Assembly: GCF_008728515.1 (NCBI RefSeq)
Contig: NC_044986.1
Span: 112,022,313-112,086,312, forward strand
From: Papio anubis
Taxonomy: Eukaryota > Chordata > Mammalia > Primates > Cercopithecidae
Direction: 5' to 3'
DNA length: 64,000 nt
The translations under genes and the position numbers were made by a program. Shown in pieces: positions 21,591 to 32,099 of this stretch; within the stretch, counting starts at the first letter, position 1; every line of letters begins with the position of its first letter. Under the pieces are notes generated by a model that had not been told where the DNA came from, searched no databases, and saw only the letters and a list, made by a program, of their open reading frames with translations.

Positions 21591-22238
21591 CAAGCTTTTG
21601 AAAAGTCTTGGCAATATCAATTCTGTTCTTCAATATGTGGAACTACAAGAACATAATATTCCCAGAGTTCTTTTTGATTAAATATGGCCCTAGATGTGAG
21701 TTTTTCAGACCCATGATGTATTTCCCAAATCTGGAAGATGAATACTAAAAGAAAACTCAACTTGAAGTCATGTTTAAATTCCCGTGTGAACTAAACTTCG
21801 TGTAAGTAAGCAAAGCTGTACTTGAAAAGTTAACTTTTAGAAAATGCAAGTGGAAAACCTCTCATTACCCCATCCTTTTTTTTTTTTTTTTTTTTTTTAT
21901 CACTAGAACCTAGAACTTGGGAGCTCCTCTCACAAATTCACCCATACCAGGGCCAACAACGTCTTTCACCCTGATTGTCAATAGTAGAACCTGCCTTTAC
22001 TGAGTTTATCGATCTTGAAAGTGAAAGGCCTTTACAAGTGGTTACATAGTCACTGAAGAACATCCAGTGGCATGTGCTGAATTGTATTTATTCTATAAAA
22101 GATTTAATCAACAATGAAAATAAACAAACTCCAGTTCCTAAGCACTCACAACTGCCCATACTTTAGGTGGCTTGAACATGATTGCAAATGCCATAATATT
22201 TGAATGATCAAATAAATCGTTTGCATTTTTAACTTATT
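21591..22238. other. Unique sequence with a 23-base poly(T)
   Basis: Apart from the T-run at 21876-21898 nothing is recognised. The rest is AT-rich. Confidence 0.45.
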
Positions 22239-22250
22239 AAAAATCCTCTC

Positions 22251-22542
22251 AGCCGGGTGCGGTGGTTCACGCCTGTAATCCCAACACTTTGGGAGGCTGA
22301 GGCTGACAGATCACGATATCAAGAGATCGAGACCATCCTGACCAACATACTGAAACCCTGTCTCTACTAAAAATACAAACATTAGCTGGGTGTGGTGGTG
22401 CGCACCTGTCGTCCCAGCTACTCGGGAGGCTGAGGCAGGAGAATCGCTTGAACCCAGGAGGCGGAGGTTGCAGTGAGCCGAGATTGCACCACTGCACTCC
22501 AGCCTGGGTGACAGAGTGAGACTCTGTCCTCAAAAAAAAAAA
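22251..22542 (+). mobile_element. Alu SINE, AluY/Sc-like, full length
   Basis: The left arm has AGATCGAGACCATCCTG, typical of younger Alus. The target-site duplication AAAAATCCTCTC is at 22239-22250 and 22543-22554. Confidence 0.95.
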
Positions 22543-22619
22543 AAAAATCCTCTCTTCCATGGGCTTATCAGTTCTCATCCCCACCACCTGCTCCCTGCTC
22601 GGAATTTTTGCCCATCCTG

Positions 22620-22800
22620 TACCTTAGAGCTGCCTGCAAAATGCTCCTAACTCCTCCCCATCTTCATCCAGTCATCTTCACCTTCAGTCCATTCATCTAT
22701 CATTGTACAAATCACTCGTCTGCTAAGATATCAATGCCTTTAGTGGCTCTTAGTTACCTATTTTAGGGCCAAAGATTTCAGCAGCAAAGACCTTTGCCAG
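22620..22800 (+). mobile_element. L2 LINE fragment
   Basis: Diverged L2-like order: GTACAAATCACTCGTCTGCT, AATGCCTTTAGTGGCTC, then AGGGCCAAAG. Limits are uncertain. Confidence 0.45.
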
Positions 22801-22840
22801 AATTCTATACTGAACTCCCAATATATAAAATACATTTCAG

Positions 22841-22983
22841 GCTGGGCACAGTGGCTCACACCAGTAATCCCAGAGTTTTGGGAGGCTAAGGAGGATCGCT
22901 TGAGCCCAGGTGTCTACCACTGCATTAAGCTATGATTGCACCACTGCGCTCCAACCTGGGCAACAGTGAGAATCCTGTATCTT
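22841..22983 (+). mobile_element. Alu SINE shortened by fusion of left and right arms
   Basis: The sequence follows the left arm to GATCGCTTGAGCCCAGG and then jumps to right-arm sequence (AAGCTATGATTGCACCACTGC). The jump lies at the GCTTGAGCCCAGG motif that AluJ has in both arms, so unequal recombination between arms is likely. Confidence 0.85.
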
Positions 22984-23003
22984 AAATATATATATATATA
23001 TAT
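22984..23003. repeat. TA microsatellite in an Alu tail
   Basis: About nine TA units replace the expected A-tail of the shortened Alu. Confidence 0.85.
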
Positions 23004-23114
23004 TTCAACATGACATTTTAGTAGCATAACTGAATAACATTTATTACAAGTCCATTTAATGAGAACCATATTTGGTTGCACAATAACAAGAAAATCCTGG
23101 AACACACTGATAAG

Positions 23115-23267
23115 CCTTTTTTTTTTTTCAATTTACTTTTTATTTTTTATAGAGGCAAGATCTCCCTATTTTTGCCCAGGCTGCTCTTGAATCCCTGGCC
23201 TCAAGTAATCTTCCCGCCTTGGCCTCTCAAAGTGCTGGGATTACAGGTATCAGCCACTATGCCCAGC
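23115..23267 (-). mobile_element. Alu left-arm monomer (FLAM-like)
   Basis: Only one arm is present in reverse: a T-tail, then TTGCCCAGGCTGCTCTTGAA and GGCCTCTCAAAGTGCTGGG. The target-site duplication CTGATAAG at 23107-23114 and 23268-23275 shows that it inserted as a monomer. Confidence 0.88.
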
Positions 23268-23275
23268 CTGATAAG

Positions 23276-23552
23276 TTTGTTTTATTTTTTGATTTATTAT
23301 TATTTTTTTTTAAGTGGACATGCACAGGCCAGAATATTTGAAAAGGACGGGACAGAGTTACTCTTGTTGACTCTGGATGACATGGAGAATAACTAACCAA
23401 TGAGGCATTTGGGAAAGTTTCAAACAGATCCAAAGTGATGACAGAAGGATCTATGTTCTTTACCAAGATATGCAGGATGAGCAGCACAGATTAAACACTC
23501 GAGGCCTCTGCTGTGCTATGGCACGTATTTGAGTGAAAATGGTAGACATGGT
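23276..23552. other. Unique sequence, no gene seen
   Basis: Nothing is recognised apart from a T-rich tract near 23300-23312. Confidence 0.4.
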
Positions 23553-23604
<52 letters not shown>

Positions 23605-23630
23605 TGTGTGTGTGTGCGTGTGTGTGTGCA
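23553..23630. repeat. Compound microsatellite (ATAG)13 plus TG repeat
   Basis: Thirteen perfect ATAG units span 23553-23604, followed by an interrupted TG run to about 23630. Perfect tetranucleotide tracts of this length are usually length-variable between people. Confidence 0.97.
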
Positions 23631-24119
23631 TGTTGCATGTGTGTCTCTTTTTAAAATGATGACTAAATCCAGTTTTGACAGAACCCCCTAGGCATCCTGT
23701 ATGACCACAGATCTTGGTTTGGTCATCTAAGACCTTCCCAACTCCATTCCATCTTACCACAAAGAGGGGTAACTGAGTGCCCTGGTTTTCAGTCAGTGGA
23801 CTCTGGAACAAGCTCCCCTTGGTTAAAATCCCACTCAATTATTTAGTGTTTGTGAGATTTTGGTTAATTCAACCTCTGTGCCTCAGTTTCTTTGTCTGTT
23901 TAATTAGGGATGATAACAGTCTGGTGAAGATGAAGTGTACATAGGGAGTGCTAATATCTCCAAACTTGCCTCTTTCTCCTAGAGCATCCATAGTGTCCAC
24001 GTAGTCAACTCCTCTATTCCTTGTCCCCAAAACCCCTGGGACACTCAGGTCTCTGCTTTCCTCCCTGAATGGTCTGTAGCCTGGAAGGCTGGAGCCTAAT
24101 GCAATTCTTCCTTTCAGGT
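23631..24119. other. Unique sequence, no gene seen
   Basis: A weak MIR-like stretch is possible near 23860-23915 (CCTCTGTGCCTCAGTTTCTTTG), which matches the MIR core. Otherwise nothing is seen. Confidence 0.4.
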
Positions 24120-24376
24120 GGTTAGATTCCTACCCAGCCTTTCAGACATGCCTTGATGGAAGTCTTCTGTGATGACCCTGCATAACCCATAACAGTCTCC
24201 TCTCTGAAGTCCCACAGCTCAGGTGCCTTCCTGAAGCCTCCCAAGCTTCCCATATGAGCACTCCTCTTGTCTGTAATCATTTGTCTCATGTCTGTCTTCC
24301 TCTTCTTTGTGCCGTAAGCTCCCTGAGGTCAGGCCTGCTGTTTACTGCAGCATCTCCAGCTCAGAGCACTGAGTCA
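24120..24376 (+). mobile_element. L2 LINE 3' end
   Basis: Forward L2 motifs: GTGCCTTCCTGAAGCC, GCCGTAAGCTCCCTGAGGTC, then GCAGCATCTCCAGCTCAGAGC. Confidence 0.7.
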
Positions 24377-26096
24377 GGTATACGAGGGGAATCGAGAGGT
24401 AGACACATGGAGACAGACAGGCACACACACAGACAGACAGAACACACCATCCATTTGACACACACCTTACCTTGCCAGTTCTTTCTTTACAACCTTTATA
24501 GGCTGGCCATTAGTGGATCAATCACTTGGCAAGGAGAAGGCAAGTTAAAGAACAGAAGTGGAATTTGGAAGATGTGAAAGGAAAGATGAGAAAAAAAGAA
24601 GAGACTGGGCAATTTTCCCATGGTAAAGGACCACTCACATGTGAGTCTACACCAGAGTTTCCAGACTGACCCAAGGGAGTGGGATGTGTTCAGTGTCTAA
24701 AAGACACATGTACGTGACTTGGGAAAGTTGTGTTAGGTAAATAAACAAGTGACGATGACACAGGAGCACCTAGAATGTTTTTCTGTGGTGAGTAAACACT
24801 CCCTCCTCCTCCCGAAGCCTCTAGCATTCGCTGACTTGGTTGACAAGACGGCTGAGGTAGGGACAGGGATTCTGAGTAACGACCACCCCTCTCAACTTCC
24901 TGGTTCTAGCCTTAGCCCTCAGCCCATCAGAAAGATTCCTGGGTTCAGGGAAGCATCTGCCTAAAAAGTCCAGCGGAGTTCATTCTCCTAACTGTGAGGT
25001 ACAGGAAGAACTTGCATGTGCCTCTGACTTCACTGGCTCTCCCCAGGCATCTGGGTCAGGGAAGGGACATAAACCAGTGGAGTCCCTTGATTGTCCCCCT
25101 TTTGATCCCAACTCATAGCTGTGAAGTCCATAATTATTCCACACAGGGGCAGTCCTGTGTTTTACTTCCCTAACTACGTGTTGGTGCATTGCTCTGAGAC
25201 ACAAGAAGGCCACTCCTAGGGGATGTGTAAATAACGCTTGGGCTCTGATTGATGGCTTTGTTTGCAGCCAGAGGAAGGTGAAACTGGGGTCTCTGACCCT
25301 GGCCTGGTCTGGCTTCTTCCTTAAAGCCTGGAGTCATGAGCAAAGAAATGAAAGATCACTTCCTGGGGATAACTGGATCAGGAGAAAGCAACAACAGCCA
25401 AATGTATAGTTCCCTCTCACTGTTTAAATGGGGAGGTGGTGAGATTTCCTGGGGTGACCCTGACTCTATCATTGAGCAAGCTTTATTAAATGGCCGCATG
25501 GAGCATGTAAATTCTCCCAGCTTAGCTTATACAACACACTTTGTGAAAGGCGGAAACCGGTTCGAATTTGAACCTCTGCAGAGCCCTGCCTGGTAGATTT
25601 GCAGACAGCAGTACCCATGAGACATCTGAAACTTTACGACTACATATTTAAGCATTTATGAGACTTGAACTGTGTTCCATTAAAATGGAAAAAAAAAACT
25701 GCAAGGAAAAAAATCCTGAGATTTCCAGCAAGAGTAATTAGCCCCAAATGTTTCATAAAGGATTTGATAGCATTCTGGTTGTAAGTCCCTTTCCCAGGTC
25801 TGTCATAGGAGAGAAAGAGAAGAAAGAAACCTATTAAAAATTCACCATTACTTAAAAAAAAAAAAAAATCACATGACAAAACCAAGCAGCTGGACCCGGG
25901 TTTAGAAGAAGACTAACCATACAGACCCTATCCCAAAGTGACAGATTAAAATTTTACTGGAGAGAAAATATTTAAGATATGGACTTGGCTGTTTTTGTCA
26001 TACCTACCAAAGAAATTCCTTCCTTTTTATGCCCCTGTTCATTCACTCAACTTCTTCCCTTTTGTTTCTTAGTTTGGCACTAGTCGGGCTGGCTTA
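24377..26096. other. Unique sequence, no supported gene
   Basis: A short CA/GACA low-complexity run lies at 24415-24450. A frame of 86 codons at 25336-25596 starts 70 bases after a TTTGTTTGCAG acceptor-like motif (25257-25267). No domain is seen, and a single motif is not evidence for an exon. Short A-runs lie at 25688 and 25853. Confidence 0.4.
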
Positions 26097-26215
26097 CTGC
26101 CTTCCAACCTCCCACCAGGCCTGGGTCTATTTCCCTGTTACTCCGACTGCACTGTTGCTGGTGGAGAGGCTGGAGGGGCGACAACTGGAATAGGAGATGC
26201 TCACGTAAAGCCAGT
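26097..26215. repeat. Direct repeat D1, copy 1 (family unknown)
   Basis: About 118 bp share roughly 87 percent identity with 27904-28022 in the same orientation, 1807 bp away. Shared blocks include AACCTCCCACCAGGCCTGGG and ACTGGAATAGGAGATGC. I do not recognise the element. Confidence 0.88.
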
Positions 26216-26604
26216 GTTAATTCCTGCCTAGATGACATCACATAAACATGGCTCAACCTGATCACACTTAACTCCCCTTGAGGAGGGCCATACCACAGGG
26301 TTCCCATCAGGCTGTGTCTGGCAAAGACGCAGCTATTCAGTGTTCTTCATTGGAAGTATAAGAGGTTGCTTTCTATTTGATGCTGTGTATACAGACAGAG
26401 AAGGTACGTATCATTAGAATGTATTTTTTAAGCCTTTCTTTTTTATGGAAGGAATTTTCAGAATGATGAGTCAGCAAATGAGGCAGTATTAGTCTGCAGA
26501 AATAGCTACAAATATATAATCAGAAGAGTTTTCTATCTAATGTCAGGGAAAATACCTTGAACCTTATAAAGACCTGTCATATTCTGTTGAAGCGTGCATG
26601 GTCC

Positions 26605-27125
26605 CAGTGGTCCCCAACTTTTTTGGCACCAGGGCCCTGATTCATGGAAGACAATTTTTCCCAGGACTGAGGTAGGGAGGATGGTTTCGGGAAGATTTAA
26701 GCACATTACATTTATTGTGCACTTTATTTCATTATTATTACATTGAAATATATAATGAAATAATTCCACAGTTCACCACAATGTAGAATCCGTGGGAACC
26801 CTGAGCTTGTTTTCCTGCTATTAGAGGGTCCCATCTGAGGGTGATGGATCATCAGTCATCTGAGGGTGATGGATCATCAGTGACAGATCATCAGGCATTG
26901 AATTCTCATAAGGAGAATACAACCTAGATCCCTGGCACGCACAGTTCACGAACAGCGTTCATGCTCCTATGAGAATCTAATTCTGCTGCTGATCTGACGG
27001 GAGGCGGAGCTCAGGTGGTAATGTGAGCAATAGGGAGTCGCTGTAAATACAGACGAAGCTTCACTCTCTCACAGCTCGCCTCCTGCTGTGCAGCCAGTCC
27101 ATGGCCCAGGGCTTGGGGACCCCTG
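26605..27125 (+). mobile_element. MER1A-like hAT-Charlie DNA transposon
   Basis: It has the terminal inverted repeats CAGTGGTCCCCAAC and CTTGGGGACCCCTG and the characteristic interior (GGATGGTTTCGGGA, TTTATTGTGCACTTTATTTC, GGAGGCGGAGCTCAGG). The length of about 521 bp, including a 25-bp internal duplication, is near that of MER1A. No transposase is present. Confidence 0.92.
26832..26881. repeat. Perfect 25-bp tandem duplication inside the MER1A-like element
   Basis: The unit starting CATCTGAGGGTGATGG occurs at 26832-26856 and 26857-26881 without a mismatch, so it is younger than the transposon. Confidence 0.95.
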
Positions 27126-27524
27126 TTATATAAGATCCCCAAGAAATAAAGACACAGCTCTGATGGTTTTGGTATTCACCTGCCTGAGAAAAGGCCTGGA
27201 CAGATGGTCTCTTTTGGTTTGTTCAACTCTTTAATTCTGTTGTCTGTGAATGGTAGGAACATAGTGAGTGCCCTTACTGATGACCTGAGTTATTTATGGT
27301 CTCATCTTTTACACTGCCACCTTGAGGGTGCCTTTCTTCTCATTGAGCAGGGTCACTCTGCTCCAGTTCATCTGAGTCGGACTTTCCAAAGCAATTTATC
27401 CGATCCACACCAACCTATTTCCATACCAAGTATTTTTAAAGATATAATCAATATTTGGTTTCTGCATTATCTAAACAGAAGGAAAATCATGTGCTTTAAA
27501 GTTGCATGCAAGATACCACTCTTT
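27126..27524. other. Unique sequence, no gene seen
   Basis: A 121-codon frame (27204-27569) ends in the T-rich tail of the next Alu and shows no domain. Confidence 0.4.
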
Positions 27525-27540
27525 GATGTTGGTCTACTTT

Positions 27541-27848
27541 TGTTTCTTTCTTTTCTCTTTTTTTTTTGAGACAGAGTCGTGCTCTGTCGCCAGGCTGGAG
27601 TGCAGTAGTGTGATCTCACCTCACTGCAACCTTCACCTCCTGGGTTCAAGTGATTCTCCTGTCTCAGCCTCCCAAGTAGCTGGAACTACAGGCACGTGCC
27701 ACCACGCCCAGCTAATTTTTGCATTTTTTTAGTAGAGATGGGGTTTCACCATGTTAACCAGGATGGTCTAGATCTTTTGACCTTGTGATCCATCCACCTT
27801 AGCCTCCCAAAGTACTGAGATTACAGGTGTGAGTCACCACACCTGGCC
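27541..27848 (-). mobile_element. Alu SINE, AluY/Sc-like, full length
   Basis: In reverse, CAGGATGGTCTAGATC and CCTTGTGATCC mark a younger-type left arm. The 16-bp target duplication GATGT.GGTCT.CTTT lies at 27525-27540 and 27849-27864. Confidence 0.95.
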
Positions 27849-27903
27849 GATGTGGGTCTCCTTTTCAACAAATTATCTATTTTGGCTCAATTATCTATAC
27901 TTG

Positions 27904-28022
27904 CTGCCTTTCAACCTCCCACCAGGCCTGGGTCTATTTCTCTGTTACTCTCTCTGCACTGTTGCTGATGGAGAGGCCGGAGGGGTTACCACTGGAATAG
28001 GAGATGCCCACCTTGAACCTTA
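27904..28022. repeat. Direct repeat D1, copy 2 (family unknown)
   Basis: This is the second copy of the segment at 26097-26215. It abuts a perfect 12-bp-stem hairpin (28015-28042). Confidence 0.88.
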
Positions 28023-28042
28023 GGCAGACTTGCCTAAGGTTC
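28015..28042. repeat. Perfect 12-bp inverted repeat with 4-base loop
   Basis: GAACCTTAGGCA at 28015-28026 pairs fully with TGCCTAAGGTTC at 28031-28042 around the loop GACT. Confidence 0.95.
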
Positions 28043-28261
28043 CTCTTGTGTTCTTGTCCTGGACATCTTGCCATGTGAGAAAGCATGGTTCTTCCCAAAT
28101 GTAATTGAAATGTGTGATATGAAATGTATAACTCACAGTTTTAGAATGACAGCACTTTATAATCCATGAACCACCTCCCCCTTTGTATGATCAGATATTT
28201 TATGACACAACCCACAAGACGTCTTGCTTCTCTCAAGGAAAATAGAATCAAAAGACACGGA

Positions 28262-28553
28262 TTTTTTCTTTTTTGAGATGGAGTCTCGCTCTATCGCCAG
28301 GCCGGAGTGCAGTGGCACAATCTCGGCTTACTGCAACCTCCACCTCCCAGGTTCAAGGGATTCTCCTGCCTCAGCCTCCTGAGTAGCTGGGACTACAGAT
28401 GTGTGCCACCACACCCAGCTAATTTTTGTATTTTTTGTACAGACAGGGTTTCACCATATTGACCAGGATGGTCTCAATCTCTTGACCTCGTGATCCACCC
28501 ACCTCGGCCTCCCAAAGTACTAGGATTACAGGCATGAGCCGCCACACCTGGCC
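28262..28553 (-). mobile_element. Alu SINE, AluY-like, full length
   Basis: The reverse Alu has the young-type left arm (ACCAGGATGGTCTCAATC, CCTCGTGATCC). The target duplication is not clear. Confidence 0.94.
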
Positions 28554-28589
28554 AGATCTTTTTTTAAAAACTTTTCTTTGCTATCTGCA

Positions 28590-28752
28590 AAGAAGGCTTT
28601 CTGTTTTTGCATAATATCCACAGATCCTTTTAAAATTACGTAAAACAATTCATTCATACCTTTTTTAGGGGCTTGGTCAGCAAAATGCCAGCCATGTGTC
28701 CTGTAGACTGTTCTAATGACAAGAGTCCAGGCTGGACTCAGACCTGCCCTGG
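28590..28752. repeat. Direct repeat D2, copy 1 (family unknown)
   Basis: It resembles 29390-29524 in the same orientation, about 772 bp away. Shared blocks are AAAATGCCAGCCATG, GTCCTGTAGACTGTT and GAGTCCAG. The upstream part is more diverged. The element is not recognised. Confidence 0.8.
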
Positions 28753-29389
28753 TATAGCCTTGGGGGCCCATAGCTCAGTTATCTCTGTCTGACAACTTCA
28801 ACTTGGGCTTGCCTTTCAGAAGAGAGGCTCCCTTTGTTCACAGAGCTCAACCCCCATTGCAGGTTCGCCCTGGCTGCTCTCCCAGGCAGTACACAGGGAG
28901 GGCCCATCATGCAGAGACATCTATGGAGATGTCAAGACAGTGCCTGGGATGAAAGAGAGCGCTCATTAGTGCCTTTAATGAGGATTCCCCAGTTTCATTT
29001 GTGGCTGAATCACAAACTTTCTGAATCATTTACCCTGTGGCAGAGCAGTTTTCAGACATGAGAAAGGATAGGGTTCCTCCATCACAAAGAAACCTCCATG
29101 AAAACTTGATACCATTAAGGGCCTGGAACAGGGTGTGGTGTCTTCAGAAAACCACACCTTCCCTCACGAAGGGAGGTAGCTGGAGTGACCGCTCTGGAAG
29201 ACCCTGTGGCTTTTCTGCTGTGGTCCAGCATGTACCCCCCTCATATGGATACCTCCCAGACTCAGGGCAGTTCCAGACCAGGGTATAACATAAAACTGAT
29301 CTTACCAATATAGTAGAAAAGAGAGGCCTTGCTCTATTCCAGGGTCAGCTAGGCGCTTGTGGCCACCTTCTCTCTAAGACTTCCTGTTT
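28753..29389. other. Unique sequence, no gene seen
   Basis: No repeat family or domain is recognised. Confidence 0.4.
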
Positions 29390-29524
29390 TTAGGCAAAAT
29401 TCAGAGATTCATGTAAAGCCATTCACACCTTTTTTTAGGAGTCTTATTTAGTAAAATGCCAGCCATGCGTCCTGTAGACTGTTGAAATGATAGGAGTCCA
29501 GTCAGGCCTGGCCTGCCCTTCTCT
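29390..29524. repeat. Direct repeat D2, copy 2 (family unknown)
   Basis: The counterpart of 28590-28752. The best block starts at 29453 and runs about 70 bp at roughly 80 to 85 percent identity. Confidence 0.8.
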
Positions 29525-29733
29525 CTAAGGGCAAGCACAAATCCTAACTGTAATTCCATCAGCTCAAGTCTCCAAGTAGCACCAAAGCTCCTCTAGTTAA
29601 CCTGCCTGGTGTCTACGATCTGAGATTCTTCTCTTACCCTGTTTTGTTTTGCTTCAGTTTTTGAGCCTTCATAGTTCCTTGGGATGCCATTTTTTGACAA
29701 AGTAAGGTTATACGTTTGGCTTTGCATACACGC

Positions 29734-30095
29734 TGTATTAGTCCGTTTACACGCTGCTGATGAAGACATATCTGAGACTGGGTAACTTATAAAGAAAAAG
29801 AGGTTTAATGGGCTCATAGTTCCAAGTGGCTGAGGACACCTCACAATCATGGTGGAAGGCAAAAGGCATGTCTTACATGGCAGCAGACAAGAGAGAATGG
29901 GAGCCAAGCAAAAGGAGTTTCCCCTTATAAAACCATCAGATCTTGTGAGACTTACTCACTACCATGAGAACAGTATGGGGGAAACCGCCCCCATGAGTCC
30001 ATTATCTCCCACCAGGTCCCTCCCACAACACCTGGGAATTATGGGAGCTGCAATTCAAGATGAGATTTGGGTGGGGACACAGTCAAACCATATCA
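29734..30095 (-). mobile_element. Solo LTR, THE1/MST type (MaLR), minus strand
   Basis: In reverse the LTR runs from TGTATTAGTCCG to CAAACCATATCA, about 362 bp, with CCCCTTATAAAACCATCAGATC near 29924. The flanks do not show a clean 5-bp duplication. No internal retroviral sequence adjoins. Confidence 0.93.
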
Positions 30096-31022
30096 CATGA
30101 TTTGCATTTAACTAAATTGGATGCTTTTGAGTACCATGGTTCTCAGATACTGGAATTTCACATCCTTGCTCTCTTTCCCCATCCTCCTTGTGAGTTCATT
30201 AGAATCCTCCCATCTTGCTTCTTCCTTTATAGTCAGTAGCACCAGAGAGGAGAGAACGAATTCCATCCTGGTCACCGACCAGCTGTGTGATCATTGGTTG
30301 ACACAACCACTCTGGCCCATGGTTTACTGGAGGATTGGACTAGGAAATCATAAAGACATTTCTGAGCTGTAACTTTCCATGAGTCTATAGATGAGAAAAC
30401 AGGATTGGGCTGCTTGGAAAGATAAAATGGAAACTCTGTCAAGATGCTGTTGTCCTCCCAAGGACATCCTCTCTTGACATTCTCATCCCATCACTATCCA
30501 GGTCAGCCTCAATTCCTCAATCCTTTCAGAATCCACTTAGTAAGAGACTTAACTTTGTGTGAAGAAGCAGAGATAGAGCCATTCCTGTTCCAGGCTCATA
30601 GCATGGAGGTTGAGATGGAGAAATACCCTCAGGCCTATACATAGGCATTATGCAGAAATCTAATTTTAATACAAAATCATATTTTTAATAGGACAAGAAA
30701 TGATAACATGTATGGCATCTAATTAAATGTAGACTCCTGTCTTTTGAGTAGGAAATCAACACTACATTGACTGCTGTCCTCTCATGGAAGTAGACAGTAG
30801 GAAAGACCTCAGACTCTAGCGCCTTACACCGCAACAATTGACATATTCCTAAATGGAGAGTGAGGAAAGAAAAGGAGGGCTGGCTTTGGCCACAGGCCTT
30901 CAAGAAGTCGACCGCCCATGGGAAAAGTCAACCTGTGACCTTGAAGAAGCCAACCCATGACCTTGGACTAAGTTGATGCTGCTCTGAGTGAAGCATTGTC
31001 AGACCCCCAAGAAAGCACGTGC
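30096..31022. other. Unique sequence, no gene seen
   Basis: Short frames only. Near 30928-30966 a GTGACCTTGAAGAAGCCAAC-like phrase recurs imperfectly, suggesting an old local duplication. Confidence 0.4.
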
Positions 31023-31121
31023 TGAGAAACATGACTTCACCCCATGGGTACTTGGGGAAACTGAAGGGCACAAACTCCTTCAGTTTCCCCAAATACCCCT
31101 GGGCTGTAGCGATGTTTCTCA
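31023..31121. repeat. Long near-perfect hairpin, 45-bp arms and 9-base loop
   Basis: Position i pairs with 62144-i without a gap. The inner 16 bp (31052-31067 with 31077-31092) are perfect, and 39 of 45 positions pair overall. The loop is 31068-31076. I recognise no transposon. The size and shape resemble a microRNA precursor, but origin and transcription are unknown. Confidence 0.95.
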
Positions 31122-32099
31122 TTTCCTAACGCATAAAGCCGATTGGCTCATGGTGGACCAGACTTCAACAAGTATTAAGTTGTTTTCCCACATTTATTTC
31201 AATCAAAGAGCTGCTCTGTTTTCATGGCCAAATAATTGGAAACTAACACCTTAAAATACTCTACAAATGTGTATCCCCTTGTGCTTTAGAAAGCAACTTC
31301 AACTATCAGGACAGTGAGCTTTGTTTTCCAACTAAGGTGATGAGATGGAAAACCTTTTTGCTGCCAGAATGGGAAACCTGATTTAACAAAGACTAGATAC
31401 TGACTTCCCCTGTGGCCGCCCTGTTGAAAAGAAATGTGGCACATCCAGAAGTTGTCTGAGAGGGGGTCACTGTGCAGTACTGATTATTCTTGTTGTTGTT
31501 GGCTCTGCAAAGTAATTCCAGGATTTTGTTCCATTCTATATTTAGTCATGCCTGCTATTAAATTAGAATGCTTTTATATCATTGACCTTTGACATATGGA
31601 CATTTTTCTGGAGGAAAAAATAACTTTCAAACTCTCATATTAATGTTGGGAAAGTACAACCCTCAAAAATGTGGCAGTTTCTAAAGAGCCAGGAACTAAC
31701 CAACCAGAAGTTTATATTACAAATAAATCCCACTCATTATGCCAGGGAAGCATGTCAAGCATTGACAGTTATGCTGGCCAAGCTAAAATGCTTCCTGAAA
31801 AATTAGAATTCCCAAATAATGCATTACAGCTTTTACCTTATGAAAAATAGAGGCAAATTGCGTTGGTAATCTCACCATAGAATAAAAAGTAGATCCAAAA
31901 TAGAACTAAAATCATGTGGTTAACAATTTTCAAAACCTTAAATGCTCTCCAGGTTGGTTTCACTCCCTAATCTCACCCTACATTGATTAATCCTAGGCGA
32001 CTCGGAACAATGAGAACCACACGGTTGGTTGTCGTTGAATTCCCTGCAGCTGTTTCAGTGATCTTGCCTTACCGTGTAGCTGCCACTTCCTCTTAACCC
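31122..32099. other. Unique sequence, no gene seen
   Basis: AT-rich, with no recognised repeat. A small GTT repeat lies near 31491. Confidence 0.45.

Noticed and set aside
25257..25596. Possible exon: TTTGTTTGCAG followed by an 86-codon frame
   Set aside because: Single acceptor-like motifs are common by chance. There is no matching donor, domain or second exon.
16632..30095. Two THE1/MST LTRs as the ends of one provirus
   Set aside because: They are in opposite orientation, 13 kb apart, with no internal retroviral sequence between. They are independent solo LTRs.
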